Under the pieces are notes generated by a model that saw only the letters and a list, made by a program, of their open reading frames with translations, did not search any database and was not told where the DNA came from. The position numbers were made by a program, and so were the translations under genes. Shown here piece by piece: positions 41,131-48,849 of a DNA stretch of 64,000 nucleotides. Each line of letters starts with the position of its first letter. Within the stretch, counting starts at the first letter, position 1. Origin of the DNA: Butyrivibrio sp. AE3004 (lineage in GTDB: Bacteria; Bacillota; Clostridia; Lachnospirales; Lachnospiraceae); assembly GCF_000703165.1 (NCBI RefSeq), contig NZ_JNLQ01000002.1, positions 496,001-560,000 of the forward strand, in the 5' to 3' direction.

Positions 41131-41275
41131 TAAAATTTTCTCCTTGTATTTCCGCAAAAGTATCAAAAATGTGACTATGTATTATAAATGTTCGTACTTG
41201 TTTGAAATTGCCTAAGGGATAAAATGATGATACAACAAACAAAAACAAATATCAAATACATGGAGGAAAACAAAA

Positions 41276-41629
41276 ATGTCAAATTTCAAAAAAGTAAACG
41301 TAACAGAGGCTCCTAGAACAGAACTTCATGATGCTCTTGGTTTAACGGGAGCAGAGATAAGTATCAATCATCTTCCTGCAGGAGCAGGTGTTCCCTTTGT
41401 ACACTCACATAAAAATAATGAGGAAATCTATCTTATTCTTTCCGGAAAGGGTAAGGCTGTAATTGATGGAGAGGATGTTGAAATCGCTAAAGGTGATGTG
41501 GTTAGAATTTCACCTGAAGGAAAGAGACAGTTTCTTGCTGCGGAAGATTCAGAGTTAAGCTATGCATGTATCCAGGTCAAGGCAGGTTCAATTGGTGGAT
41601 TCACTGCAGAGGATGCAGTGATGTACTGA
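41276..41629 (+). CDS. Cupin-domain protein
   Basis: 117 residues, one small beta-barrel: HSHKNNEEIYLILSGKGKAV as cupin motif 1 (two His, Glu, and later Gly) and GDVVRISPEGKRQFLAAED as motif 2. Probably metal-binding; role unknown. HxlR regulators in Firmicutes often face such cupin or quinone/aldehyde-detoxification genes. GGAGGAAAAC precedes the ATG. Confidence 0.87.
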   Translation: MSNFKKVNVTEAPRTELHDALGLTGAEISINHLPAGAGVPFVHSHKNNEEIYLILSGKGKAVIDGEDVEIAKGDVVRISPEGKRQFLAAEDSELSYACIQVKAGSIGGFTAEDAVMY

Positions 41630-41632
41630 TCC

Positions 41633-42262
41633 TCAAAAGACACCAGCTTTTTCCATAACCATATCTGATAAAGCAAACGGAACAATTTCAGCCGGATCTG
41701 ATGCAGGGCTTATCCATTCATCTATTCTTTCTTTTGGAAGCATAAGTGGCATCCTGTCATGGATTTTGGAGAGCTCTGCTGTTGGCTCTTTGGTGAGAAC
41801 CACAAATACAGGATAGCCGTCTTCGATGCGGTAAAGACCGCAGAGCCAGGTCACAGTGCAGCCTCTTGGCTGTATGGCATATTTATCACCGGTCTTGACC
41901 CTGCCATCTGCGCTTTTGAAATGTTCACACTCAAAGTAATAAGAAGCTGGGATGATGCATCTGTGTGATTTCCAGGCGTCCTTGAAGGTGGGCTTTTCCA
42001 TAGCGGATTCAACACGGGCATTGAAAAGGCTCCGTTTACCGTCTCTTGCAAGAAAGCCCCATTGCATGGGAAATACACTTTTTACACCTTTGGCATTGGG
42101 GGCTATTACAGGAACTATATCTGTTGGGCGTACTTCTCCATCAGTGATCAGCGGCCTTGCGTAGGTATCTACAAATTTACTGGTTAGAGATGACCGTAAA
42201 GCTATTTCAATTATATCTTTTAACTCCGGGAGATCCTTCTCCAGCGCATATCTGGTACACAT
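41633..42262 (-). CDS. SRAP (HMCES/YedK-like) abasic-site protein
   Basis: 209 residues. The initiator Met is followed by the catalytic Cys2 (MCTRYALEKD), and FNARVESAMEKPTFKDAW, CIIPASYYFECEH and the KIHDRMPLMLP histidine motif complete the SRAP site. The enzyme forms a thiazolidine cross-link to abasic sites in single-stranded DNA. It belongs to the SOS-like minus-strand cluster with a small protein and a Y-family polymerase remnant. Confidence 0.9.
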   Translation of the reverse strand: MCTRYALEKDLPELKDIIEIALRSSLTSKFVDTYARPLITDGEVRPTDIVPVIAPNAKGVKSVFPMQWGFLARDGKRSLFNARVESAMEKPTFKDAWKSHRCIIPASYYFECEHFKSADGRVKTGDKYAIQPRGCTVTWLCGLYRIEDGYPVFVVLTKEPTAELSKIHDRMPLMLPKERIDEWISPASDPAEIVPFALSDMVMEKAGVF

Positions 42263-42275
42263 ATCGTTTTAACTC

Positions 42276-42533
42276 CTATGGATATTCATCTATATCTTCA
42301 TAACCATTATCGGCAAAGTAGTCTTCATTCATTTGCTCGGATTTTGCAAGCTCATCGCTAAAACCTTTAAGAGCATCAAAGGGACTGAATATCTTGGCTC
42401 TTCTTCCAAGATCCATTGCCGGATGTTTTATGGAAAAGCTGTCAGTCTTATCATGCTTTGGTTTTCCCTTTAAAAAGACATCTCTGTATCTGAAATTGGA
42501 AGGTATTTCTATCACAGAACTTTCGCTATTCAT
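42276..42533 (-). CDS. Small conserved protein of the SRAP/UmuC cluster
   Basis: 85 residues, including IPSNFRYRDVFLKGKPKH, SFSIKHPAMDLGRRAKIF and SPFDALKGF, blocks seen in small proteins that accompany Y-family polymerases in Clostridia (role comparable to YolD-like partners). It lies 13 bp upstream of the SRAP gene on the same strand and is followed upstream by the polymerase fragment. Function unknown. Confidence 0.65.
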   Translation of the reverse strand: MNSESSVIEIPSNFRYRDVFLKGKPKHDKTDSFSIKHPAMDLGRRAKIFSPFDALKGFSDELAKSEQMNEDYFADNGYEDIDEYP

Positions 42534-42570
42534 CTGATTCCTCCGTTTCTAATAGACCGGAGGCTGTGCT

Positions 42571-42918
42571 TTAAGCTCTGTGACCTCCGATCTGCCTATT
42601 TCTCTCTATAGTTGTTGCACCTTCAAGGAGATTTGTTCCTTTAAGAAGTGCATTTGCGCCATACCTTGTCCTGACTTCCAAAAGGGCAGCATGAAGTCTT
42701 TTTTCTCTGTTTAGTGCATCGTAATCTGTAAACAGATCCATCTGAAATATTCCTTCGTCGCTTTTTACATCACAGGCACAGATACCAAGTCTGCGGAATA
42801 GAATCCTGTGATCACTTTTTTTCTTTACATCTGCCATTAAAAGGTCAGTAACCAGCTGAACACTGTTGGTTGCTGCACGCATACGCACTGTGCCATTTGA
42901 ATAGGGCATCTGCAGCAT
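42571..42918 (-). pseudogene. C-terminal fragment of a Y-family DNA polymerase (UmuC/DinB-like)
   Basis: About 115 residues matching the little-finger region of Y-family polymerases: ILFRRLGICACDVKSDEG, QMDLFTDYDALNREKRLHAA, then LLEVRTRYGANALLKG and TTIERNRQIGGHRA. Catalytic palm and fingers (normally 280 or more residues) are missing, because the gene is cut at about 42905, where the plus-strand SirTM fragment begins. Non-functional for DNA synthesis. Confidence 0.8.
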
Positions 42919-43154
42919 ATTCTGATTTTATTCGTAGACATGAGAATCTTCACGTTCTTTATCTTGAACTTGGAGTGGGAGCCAACACCCCTGTTATAAT
43001 AAAGTATCCATTCTGGCAGATGACGCTGGCAAATGAGAAAGCGGTATATGCCTGCTTAAATTATGGTGAATCATTCTGCCCAGAGGAAATTGCAGATAGA
43101 AGTATATGCATTGATGGTGATATAGGAGAAGTATTTGAAACGCAGATTTCTTAA
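42907..43154 (+). pseudogene. C-terminal fragment of a second SirTM sirtuin
   Basis: The frame reads ASAAYSDFIRRHENLHVLYL and ELGVGANTPVIIKYPFWQMT, closely similar to the end of the intact SirTM at 34826 (ASAAYSDFLRRHETLHVLFL). It then runs to its own stop at 43154. The NAD-binding part is absent. The upstream border coincides with the truncated polymerase gene. With the macrodomain stump at 32166 this is the other remnant of a second macro-SirTM pair. Confidence 0.85.
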
Positions 43155-43155
43155 A

Positions 43156-43210
43156 TGTCTGCAAAATGTCCGCATAATGTCTGTAAAATGTCCGCTTGCT
43201 GTCTGTTTTC
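43156..43210 (+). repeat. Five tandem 11-bp repeats
   Basis: Units TGTCTGCAAAA, TGTCCGCATAA, TGTCTGTAAAA, TGTCCGCTTGC and TGTCTGTTTTC fill exactly 43156-43210. The 11-bp period is close to one turn of DNA, placing TGTCYG on the same face five times. It directly follows the SirTM fragment stop; possible protein-binding array or scar. Confidence 0.75.
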
Positions 43211-43314
43211 AGGCGTTTTTGAGTGTGTTATATTTACAATGGACAAAGAAATGAGGAAAACAAAAACACCTCACCTCCGAGTCCATTTCTTTTGCAAAAG
43301 AATAAAGGCATATT

Positions 43315-43358
43315 GAGCGTCAGCTCATGAGAATTAAAACTCATGGGTCTGGCGCTTT
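43315..43358 (+). terminator. Hairpin with T-rich end downstream of the tandem repeats
   Basis: AGCGTCAGCTCATGAG pairs imperfectly with CTCATGGGTCTGGCGCT and is followed by TTTTCTT. It is probably a terminator protecting the higBA promoter from read-through. Confidence 0.65.
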
Positions 43359-43420
43359 TCTTATGTCAGTAACCAGCCAGCGGATGACGATCCAAGGATA
43401 AGCGCAAACAGAAAGGGAGT

Positions 43421-43455
43421 TTGACACCTGTAACGTTACAGGTTATAATAATGAC
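43421..43455 (+). promoter_or_regulatory. higBA promoter with operator palindrome in the spacer
   Basis: TTGACA (43421-43426), exactly 17 bp, TATAAT (43444-43449): a consensus sigma-A promoter. The perfect palindrome ACCTGTAACGTTACAGGT (43426-43443) fills the spacer. The likely start site is at or next to the higB ATG (43456), so the mRNA would be nearly leaderless; no Shine-Dalgarno is visible. Confidence 0.85.
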
Positions 43456-43734
43456 ATGATAAAATCGTTTGCACATAAAGGTTTAAAAGACTTCTATGAA
43501 ACTGGTTCAAAGAAGGGAATTCAGCCAGATCATGCACCGAAATTAGCGAGAATGCTTGACCGATTGGATGCCAGCACCAGTGCTCAAGATATGAACTTGC
43601 CTGGGTATAGATTACATACACTTAAAGGTGATAAGCAGGATATGTGGTCTGTTACAGTAAATGGTAATTGGAGAATGACTTTTTACTTTGAGGGTCAGGA
43701 TGCATTTCTTGTAGACTACATGGACTATCACTGA
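43456..43734 (+). CDS. higB: HigB-type mRNA interferase toxin
   Basis: 92 residues of the RelE/ParE fold (HigB group): MIKSFAHKGLKDFYETGSKK, then ARMLDRLDASTSAQDMNLPG, LHTLKGDKQDMWSVTVNGNW and RMTFYFEGQDAFLVDYMDYH. HigB cleaves mRNA on the ribosome. Toxin-first order with higA 17 bp downstream is typical of higBA. Initiation appears leaderless, which would keep toxin synthesis low compared with the antitoxin, whose start has AGGAGG. Confidence 0.9.
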   Translation: MIKSFAHKGLKDFYETGSKKGIQPDHAPKLARMLDRLDASTSAQDMNLPGYRLHTLKGDKQDMWSVTVNGNWRMTFYFEGQDAFLVDYMDYH

Positions 43735-43751
43735 GGAAGGAGGAAAAACAC

Positions 43752-44048
43752 ATGACTAGAAGACCGACACATCCAGGAAATGTATTCTTGGAAGATGTAA
43801 TGAAACCATTGAATCTCACAGTCACCGATGCAGCGAGAATGCTAGGAGTAAGTAGAAAAGCATTGTCAGAGTTTGTTAATGAGAAAGCTTCTCTTAGCCC
43901 GGAAATGGCCATAAGGATAAGCAAGGCAACTAATACATCTCCGGAAAGCTGGATGAATATGCAGCAGAAACTGACGCTATGGATAGCACAGCAAAATGAA
44001 CCATCAAATGTAATACCCTTTCCTCTGGACGCAGTAAAAGAGGGATGA
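43752..44048 (+). CDS. higA: HigA-type antitoxin
   Basis: 98 residues: RRPTHPGNVFLEDVMKPLNL followed by the XRE helix-turn-helix VTDAARMLGVSRKALSEFVN and ISKATNTSPESWMNMQQK. This is the standard HigA/VapI-type antitoxin, which neutralizes HigB and represses the operon, very probably through the palindrome at 43426. A strong AGGAGG lies 8 bases before the ATG. Confidence 0.92.
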   Translation: MTRRPTHPGNVFLEDVMKPLNLTVTDAARMLGVSRKALSEFVNEKASLSPEMAIRISKATNTSPESWMNMQQKLTLWIAQQNEPSNVIPFPLDAVKEG

Positions 44049-44177
44049 TTGTAATAGCTCTGGAATCAAGATTTGATTAGTTGATGTCCGGAGCTATTTT
44101 ATTTTTGTCTGAAAAAAGGTATGATAATCCATAAGTTGTCGGAAAAGATGATAGGAAAAAAGGGAGAGTAGGATAAG

Positions 44178-44726
44178 ATGAAGCATTGTGGGACACAGAC
44201 AATCGAAACAGAAAGGCTTATACTGAGACAATTCAAGAGTGAAGACGCCGATGCCATGTTTAAGAACTGGGCAAATGATGAAGAAGTTACTAAGTATCTG
44301 ACTTGGCCACCTCATGGAACGGTGGATGTTACAAAAGAGATTTTAAAACAGTGGGTGGATTCATATAAGGATGAAAAGTACTATCAGTGGGCCATTGTTC
44401 TAAAAGAAATAGATGAACCGATAGGCAGTATCTCTGCAGTTGGCATGAAAGAGAGTATAAACATGATCCATATCGGATACTGTATCGGAAAGCGCTGGTG
44501 GAATCAGGGGATTACATCTGAAGCATTAAAAGCAGTCATAGATTTCTTTTTTGACAAGGTGGAAGCAAATCGTATCGAATCAAGGCATGATGTTAATAAT
44601 CCACACTCCGGTATGGTCATGAAAAAATGTGGAATGAAGTACGAAGGGACACTCCGTAGCTCAGATATTAACAACCAGGGACTTAATGATTCCAGTTGGT
44701 ATGCAATTCTAAGATCAGATAGGTGA
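44178..44726 (+). CDS. RimJ/RimL-type GNAT acetyltransferase
   Basis: 182 residues beginning TIETERLILRQFKSEDADAM, as in ribosomal-protein/peptide N-acetyltransferases of the RimJ/RimL group. The core has YCIGKRWWNQGITSEALKAV (acetyl-CoA loop) and NPHSGMVMKKCGMKYEG. Its substrate is not evident. It lies between higBA and a lipoprotein hydrolase, alone with its own GGAG ribosome site. Confidence 0.88.
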   Translation: MKHCGTQTIETERLILRQFKSEDADAMFKNWANDEEVTKYLTWPPHGTVDVTKEILKQWVDSYKDEKYYQWAIVLKEIDEPIGSISAVGMKESINMIHIGYCIGKRWWNQGITSEALKAVIDFFFDKVEANRIESRHDVNNPHSGMVMKKCGMKYEGTLRSSDINNQGLNDSSWYAILRSDR

Positions 44727-44979
44727 GATCCCGGGAATACAATCTATGAAAGAAGACAGCGCAAGAAGCTTGAAGAGAAAATAAGTAACTAATGATTTTA
44801 GAATATATTTATTGGTTCTTTAGGTTGGATTAAGTTAACTCGTCTATAATGAGACTGTAAGTTGAGAACAGGGCACGTTTTGATTCAGTGAATATGCTTA
44901 CTGCGAATGGTAGCTCGCAATATAAAATACTCCAAAACTTTTATGATGAACAGGAACAAATATATGGAGGATTTTTATA

Positions 44980-46245
44980 ATGTTCAAGAAATTGGCAACT
45001 ATTTTGACAACATGTGCGATAACCGTATCTGCAGTAGCTTGTGGAAGCCAGGCTCAGCAGGTAGACAGTATCCAGACCGATTCATCGGAAAGTACTCAGG
45101 AAGAAAGTGCTTCTTCTGAAGAGGTAAAAGAAGAAGCTTCAGATTCTGCTGCAGAAACTGAAACAACTAAAGATACCGGTTCTGCTGTAGAGTTGGGTCT
45201 TGTCAGTAACACACTTGCTGAAGATGAAGAGGGTCTTGTGGAGACATATACAGATCTTTTTGACCAGCTCACTTATACTGATGAGGAGACGGATCTTTCT
45301 ATAACTTATAATCTGTACCTGCCTGAAGGATATGATGAAAATTCAGAATACCCCATGGTTGTGTTCATAGGTGATTCGACAACTGCAGGAACCGATGCTG
45401 AGTATTCGCTTACACAGGGGCTTGGCGGTCTTGTATGGGCAACATCAGAATGGCAGTCAGTATATCCGACCATAGTAGCTGTACCAACATATCCTGAAAC
45501 AATTCTTGATGACCATGATGGATATAGTACAACAGAATATGTTGAGCTTACCAAGAGATTTATTGATTACATGTCAGATGAGTACGCAGTAGATACTGAT
45601 AGAATCTATGGAACAGGTCAGTCCATGGGATGCATGACGACACTCATACTTGCATCGGAATACCCGGATTTATATGCTGCGTGTATGTTTGTTGATGGTC
45701 AGTGGTGTACGGAACTTCTTTCAAATCTGGAGGGGCAGACCTTCGTTTATTTTGCAGCTGAAGATGATACAAGTGCATGGACCGGAGCGCAGGACCTTAT
45801 GGCTAGATATGACGCAGATGGCGTCACCTACACATATGCACAATGGGACGGAACATGGTCGGCAGATGAGCTTTCATCAGCTGCATCAGAATTACTCAGT
45901 GGAGAAGCTACAGGAGCATACTTCATATCCTGGAAAACAGGAACAATTGATGCAGGAACAGGCAATTCACCCATGGGCGGTGGAGATGGCAGCTTTGGCG
46001 AAAGAGGAAACGGCGGGCAGATGAGTTCTTCTGAAGAAGGAGGCCTTTCAAATCCCGAGGCTGCTACAGACGCTTCTTCAGATGTAAGTGAAGATAAGCC
46101 GGCAATGGAAATGACCGGCGAGAAGCCTCAAGGAATGATGGGCGGAAATGGTGGAGGCGCCGGAGGCGGAGCTTCATACCATATGGCTTCATTCGACTAC
46201 GCCTATAACTGTATAGCAGTTATGGAATGGTTGTTCCAGCAGTAA
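44980..46245 (+). CDS. Lipoprotein esterase/depolymerase-like alpha/beta hydrolase
   Basis: 421 residues. The signal peptide ends with SAVAC (Cys 21), so the protein is lipid-anchored at the cell surface. A Ser/Glu-rich linker (22-70) precedes an alpha/beta hydrolase of the Esterase/PHB-depolymerase-like group: YNLYLPEGYDENSEYPMVVF, the nucleophile elbow GTGQSMGCMTTL and DGQWCTEL. A Gly/Met-rich C-terminal insert (MGGGDGSFGERGNGGQ and MMGGNGGGAGGG) may be a flexible or metal-binding loop. Strong GGAGG start. Single-gene unit. Confidence 0.85.
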   Translation: MFKKLATILTTCAITVSAVACGSQAQQVDSIQTDSSESTQEESASSEEVKEEASDSAAETETTKDTGSAVELGLVSNTLAEDEEGLVETYTDLFDQLTYTDEETDLSITYNLYLPEGYDENSEYPMVVFIGDSTTAGTDAEYSLTQGLGGLVWATSEWQSVYPTIVAVPTYPETILDDHDGYSTTEYVELTKRFIDYMSDEYAVDTDRIYGTGQSMGCMTTLILASEYPDLYAACMFVDGQWCTELLSNLEGQTFVYFAAEDDTSAWTGAQDLMARYDADGVTYTYAQWDGTWSADELSSAASELLSGEATGAYFISWKTGTIDAGTGNSPMGGGDGSFGERGNGGQMSSSEEGGLSNPEAATDASSDVSEDKPAMEMTGEKPQGMMGGNGGGAGGGASYHMASFDYAYNCIAVMEWLFQQ

Positions 46246-46274
46246 GAGATCATGACTTCTTAGATGAAATTATA

Positions 46275-46397
46275 GAAATGCGCACTACGCTGCGCATTTC
46301 GTGAGAATATGATACAAGTGCAAATAGGCCCTGCGACGTAGTCGCACTGGAATGGCCTATTTGTCATATATTCCCGAACTTTATTCGGGAATATATG
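46275..46397 (+). repeat. Cluster of three consecutive hairpins
   Basis: GAAATGCGC/GCGCATTTC (46275-46300), AAATAGGCC/GGCCTATTT (46322-46362) and CATATATTCCCGAA/TTCGGGAATATATG (46365-46397) follow one another in the spacer before the TetR gene. None has a clear T-run downstream. Possibly terminators, operators or inserted REP-like units. Confidence 0.55.
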
Positions 46398-46425
46398 AGT
46401 CTACAGGTGTTAGGAGTGCTTTGCT

Positions 46426-47004
46426 ATGAACAAGAATGAGAGCAAGTATTTTAAGTCAGCGGAAAAAATGCATACAGCGTTACTGACACTTCTTGACAGT
46501 AAAGATTTTGAACTTATTTCTGTTAAGGAGATATGTGAAACCGCTGGCGTTAACAGATCCACCTTTTATCTTCACTATGATAATGTAAATGATCTTCTGC
46601 ATGAAACGGTGGAAGCTGTATATAAAGATTTCTTTGGGCGCTTTGGTGCTGAGGGGCCTGGAGCACTTGATATTGATGAAAAAAAAGAGGATGAGCTATT
46701 TCTTGTAACACCCAAGTATCTGATGCCATATCTGGATTTTGTGGAAGAGAACCGCAAGCTCTTTTATCTGATGTATGAAAAGAACGAAATGATGGGCGCA
46801 GAAAAGACCTATGAAACCTGGTTTAAAACAATATTCGGCCCCATTCTTACAAGGTTTGGAGTTCCCCAAAAAGAACAGCCACTTATCATGGTCTTTTATC
46901 TTAAGGGCATTATCGGAGTTGTCACTGAGTGGGTACGAGGTGGATGCACCGAGTCAAAAGATGAGATCATAAGCGTCATACAGAAGTGTATCATCAAGCC
47001 ATAA
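46426..47004 (+). CDS. TetR/AcrR-family regulator
   Basis: 192 residues. The HTH is FELISVKEICETAGVNRSTF with YLHYDNVNDLLHETVEAV, the typical N-terminal TetR domain; the C-terminal part resembles the dihydroxyacetone-kinase-regulator type (LMPYLDFVEENRKLFYLMYE). It precedes an epimerase and a small membrane protein on the same strand, with a large inverted repeat between, and is likely to regulate them. Confidence 0.9.
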   Translation: MNKNESKYFKSAEKMHTALLTLLDSKDFELISVKEICETAGVNRSTFYLHYDNVNDLLHETVEAVYKDFFGRFGAEGPGALDIDEKKEDELFLVTPKYLMPYLDFVEENRKLFYLMYEKNEMMGAEKTYETWFKTIFGPILTRFGVPQKEQPLIMVFYLKGIIGVVTEWVRGGCTESKDEIISVIQKCIIKP

Positions 47005-47037
47005 CGCAGTAAAAACACTATATCGAATTTACAAATC

Positions 47038-47102
47038 AACACTTTTTACAAAACGTGTCGGGACCTGTACTCCCGAAATCAACACATTTTGCAAAAAGTG
47101 TT
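47038..47102. promoter_or_regulatory. Large inverted repeat between tetR and the epimerase gene
   Basis: AACACTTTTTACAAAACGTG (from 47038) is matched by ACACATTTTGCAAAAAGTGTT (47082-47102; 21 bp, as ACACATTTTGC and AAAAAGTGTT) with one or two mismatches. Inside is TCGGGA/TCCCGA. It suits a TetR operator or a terminator for tetR. A -10-like TATAAT (47127-47132) lies downstream of it, before the epimerase. Confidence 0.6.
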
Positions 47103-47192
47103 GTTCTTTTTGCGTGCTCATTTTCCTATAATGACTTCAAGCTCAAAGCAAAGAGCAAAAAAACAAATTGAGAATAAGAAAGGAAAAGATAA

Positions 47193-48212
47193 ATGAGCAA
47201 AACAAATAAGATGTATCTGGTAACAGGAGCAGCAGGATTTCTTGGAAGCACAGTCTGCAGAAAGCTTGTTGAAAGAAATGAAAAAGTAAGGGCGTTTGTC
47301 CTTGAAGGCGACAAGTCAGCAAAATATCTTCCTGAGGAAGTTGAAATAGCATACGGCGATCTTTGTAACAAAGATGACCTGGAAAGATTATTTGAGACAC
47401 CTGAAGATACGGAAGTAATTGTGCTTCATATAGCGAGCATCGTAACAGTAAATCCTGATTATAGTCAGAAGGTTATGGATGTAAATGTCGGAGGAACAGA
47501 AAACATCATAGAGATGTGCAGGAAGCACAATGTATCAAAGCTTGTCTACTGTTCATCGACAGGAGCAATACCTGAGGAAGAAAAAGGAACCATAAGAGAG
47601 TGCGAAGAATCTATTCCCCTTGATCCTGAGAGAATCAAAGGCTGCTACTCATTGTCAAAGGCTATGGCAACAAACGTGGTGCTCAAAGCTGCAAAGGAAG
47701 GCCTTAACGCCTGTGTGGTACACCCGTCAGGAATCCTTGGACCTGAGGATTTTGCAATGGGCGAGACCACCAAGACTTTAGTTGACATCATCAATGGCGA
47801 GATGCCTGCAGGAATCGATGGAAGCTTTAATCTGTGTGATGTAAGAGATTTGGCTGACGGACTCATTGGGGCAGCTGATAAGGGCAAAAGCGGAGAGTGC
47901 TACATCCTTGGAAATGAGCCTGTTAGTTTTAAGGATTTTACAAAGCTTGTTTCAGAGGAGAGCGGTTGCAAGCAGATGAAGTTCTTTTTACCAATATCAG
48001 TAGCAAACCTGATTGCCGGGGTACTTGAGAAAAAGGCTAAGAAGACTGGAGAAAAGCCTCTTATGACAACATTCTCCGTTTACAACCTTGCAAGAAACAA
48101 CCGATTTGATTCAAGTAAAGCAAGTAAGGATCTGGGTTATACCACAAGGTCATATAGAGAGACCATACGTGACGAGATCAGATGGCTCAAAGAAACAGGA
48201 AAGATCGCATAA
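47193..48212 (+). CDS. NAD-dependent epimerase/dehydratase (extended SDR)
   Basis: 339 residues. The start VTGAAGFLGSTVCRKLVE has the extended SDR GxxGxxG, with VYCSSTGAIPEEE as the Ser site and CYSLSKAMATN as the YxxxK pair. The C-terminus resembles dihydroflavonol/cinnamoyl-CoA reductase-like proteins. It probably reduces an aldehyde or ketone. AAAGG precedes the ATG. The small membrane protein 36 bp downstream is in the same operon, under the upstream TetR. Confidence 0.88.
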   Translation: MSKTNKMYLVTGAAGFLGSTVCRKLVERNEKVRAFVLEGDKSAKYLPEEVEIAYGDLCNKDDLERLFETPEDTEVIVLHIASIVTVNPDYSQKVMDVNVGGTENIIEMCRKHNVSKLVYCSSTGAIPEEEKGTIRECEESIPLDPERIKGCYSLSKAMATNVVLKAAKEGLNACVVHPSGILGPEDFAMGETTKTLVDIINGEMPAGIDGSFNLCDVRDLADGLIGAADKGKSGECYILGNEPVSFKDFTKLVSEESGCKQMKFFLPISVANLIAGVLEKKAKKTGEKPLMTTFSVYNLARNNRFDSSKASKDLGYTTRSYRETIRDEIRWLKETGKIA

Positions 48213-48248
48213 AAAGGACATTCAAGAGAAAAGAAGGAGAAGAATACG

Positions 48249-48608
48249 ATGAACGATTTAGATAAGGTTTATGCAGAAAGTGTTGCAAAGGATTACATGC
48301 CAAAGGAAACAAATAAGGTAAGGCAGCTAAAAAAGCTTGATGAAAGAGCAAAGCTTCCGGCATTTATAACAGCCATGACGCTTGGAATTATTGGGACTTT
48401 AATCTTTGGAACAGGGATGTGTTTTGGACTTAGCGTCTTTGGAACAGGAGAAATTTTCCTGGTCTTTGGGGTGCTTCTTGGAATAGTAGGTGCTGCAATC
48501 TGCGGCATCAACTATCCTTTATACAAGAAGCTCCTTAAAAAGGGTAAGGAAAAATATGCCTTTGAAATTCTGGAACTTGCCAAAGAGATAACAGGAGAAG
48601 CACAATGA
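48249..48608 (+). CDS. Small membrane protein with two transmembrane segments
   Basis: 119 residues. A charged N-terminus (YMPKETNKVRQLKKLDERAK) is followed by two hydrophobic segments, ITAMTLGIIGTLIFGTGMCF and IFLVFGVLLGIVGAAICGI, and a basic helical tail. I do not recognize a family, but such proteins commonly follow a TetR/epimerase pair in Clostridia. AAGGAG before the ATG supports translation. Confidence 0.7.
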   Translation: MNDLDKVYAESVAKDYMPKETNKVRQLKKLDERAKLPAFITAMTLGIIGTLIFGTGMCFGLSVFGTGEIFLVFGVLLGIVGAAICGINYPLYKKLLKKGKEKYAFEILELAKEITGEAQ

Positions 48609-48849
48609 AGCATACCAGTGCTACTTTCGGATGGTAAACATGTTTTGGCGGATATAATTGTCAGATGTCTTTTTTTATTGTTTAAAAACGGATATAGTAG
48701 AAGATAAATATCGTTCTATAGAACCTGAAGGGGACGGCTCTTCTAGAAAAGATCCTGGAGGTGGCAGATAAAAGTGGAGCCAGGATGGCGGTGCTTGGGA
48801 CACAGAGCTACAATTTCAAGGCTATTTCTTTTTACAAGGGAGGTATTAT
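48609..48849 (+). other. Spacer with gene remnant and folded region
   Basis: The first part encodes PVLLSDGKHVLADIIVRC, resembling the FTDGKHVLAD segment of the DUF4143 ATPase at 11044, so it is a likely remnant. The second part (48714-48800) has a GTTCTATAGAAC palindrome and ATCCTGG/CCAGGAT pairing and could be a structured leader. No known riboswitch was recognized. Confidence 0.35.

Noticed and set aside
43156..43210. Possible CRISPR array
   Set aside because: The 11-bp units are contiguous with no spacers, and no cas genes are nearby. AbiF is a relative of Cas13 but not a CRISPR effector here.
48714..48800. Known riboswitch upstream of the C39 peptidase gene
   Set aside because: Some pairing is visible, but no conserved core of c-di-GMP, lysine, SAM or T-box elements could be found.
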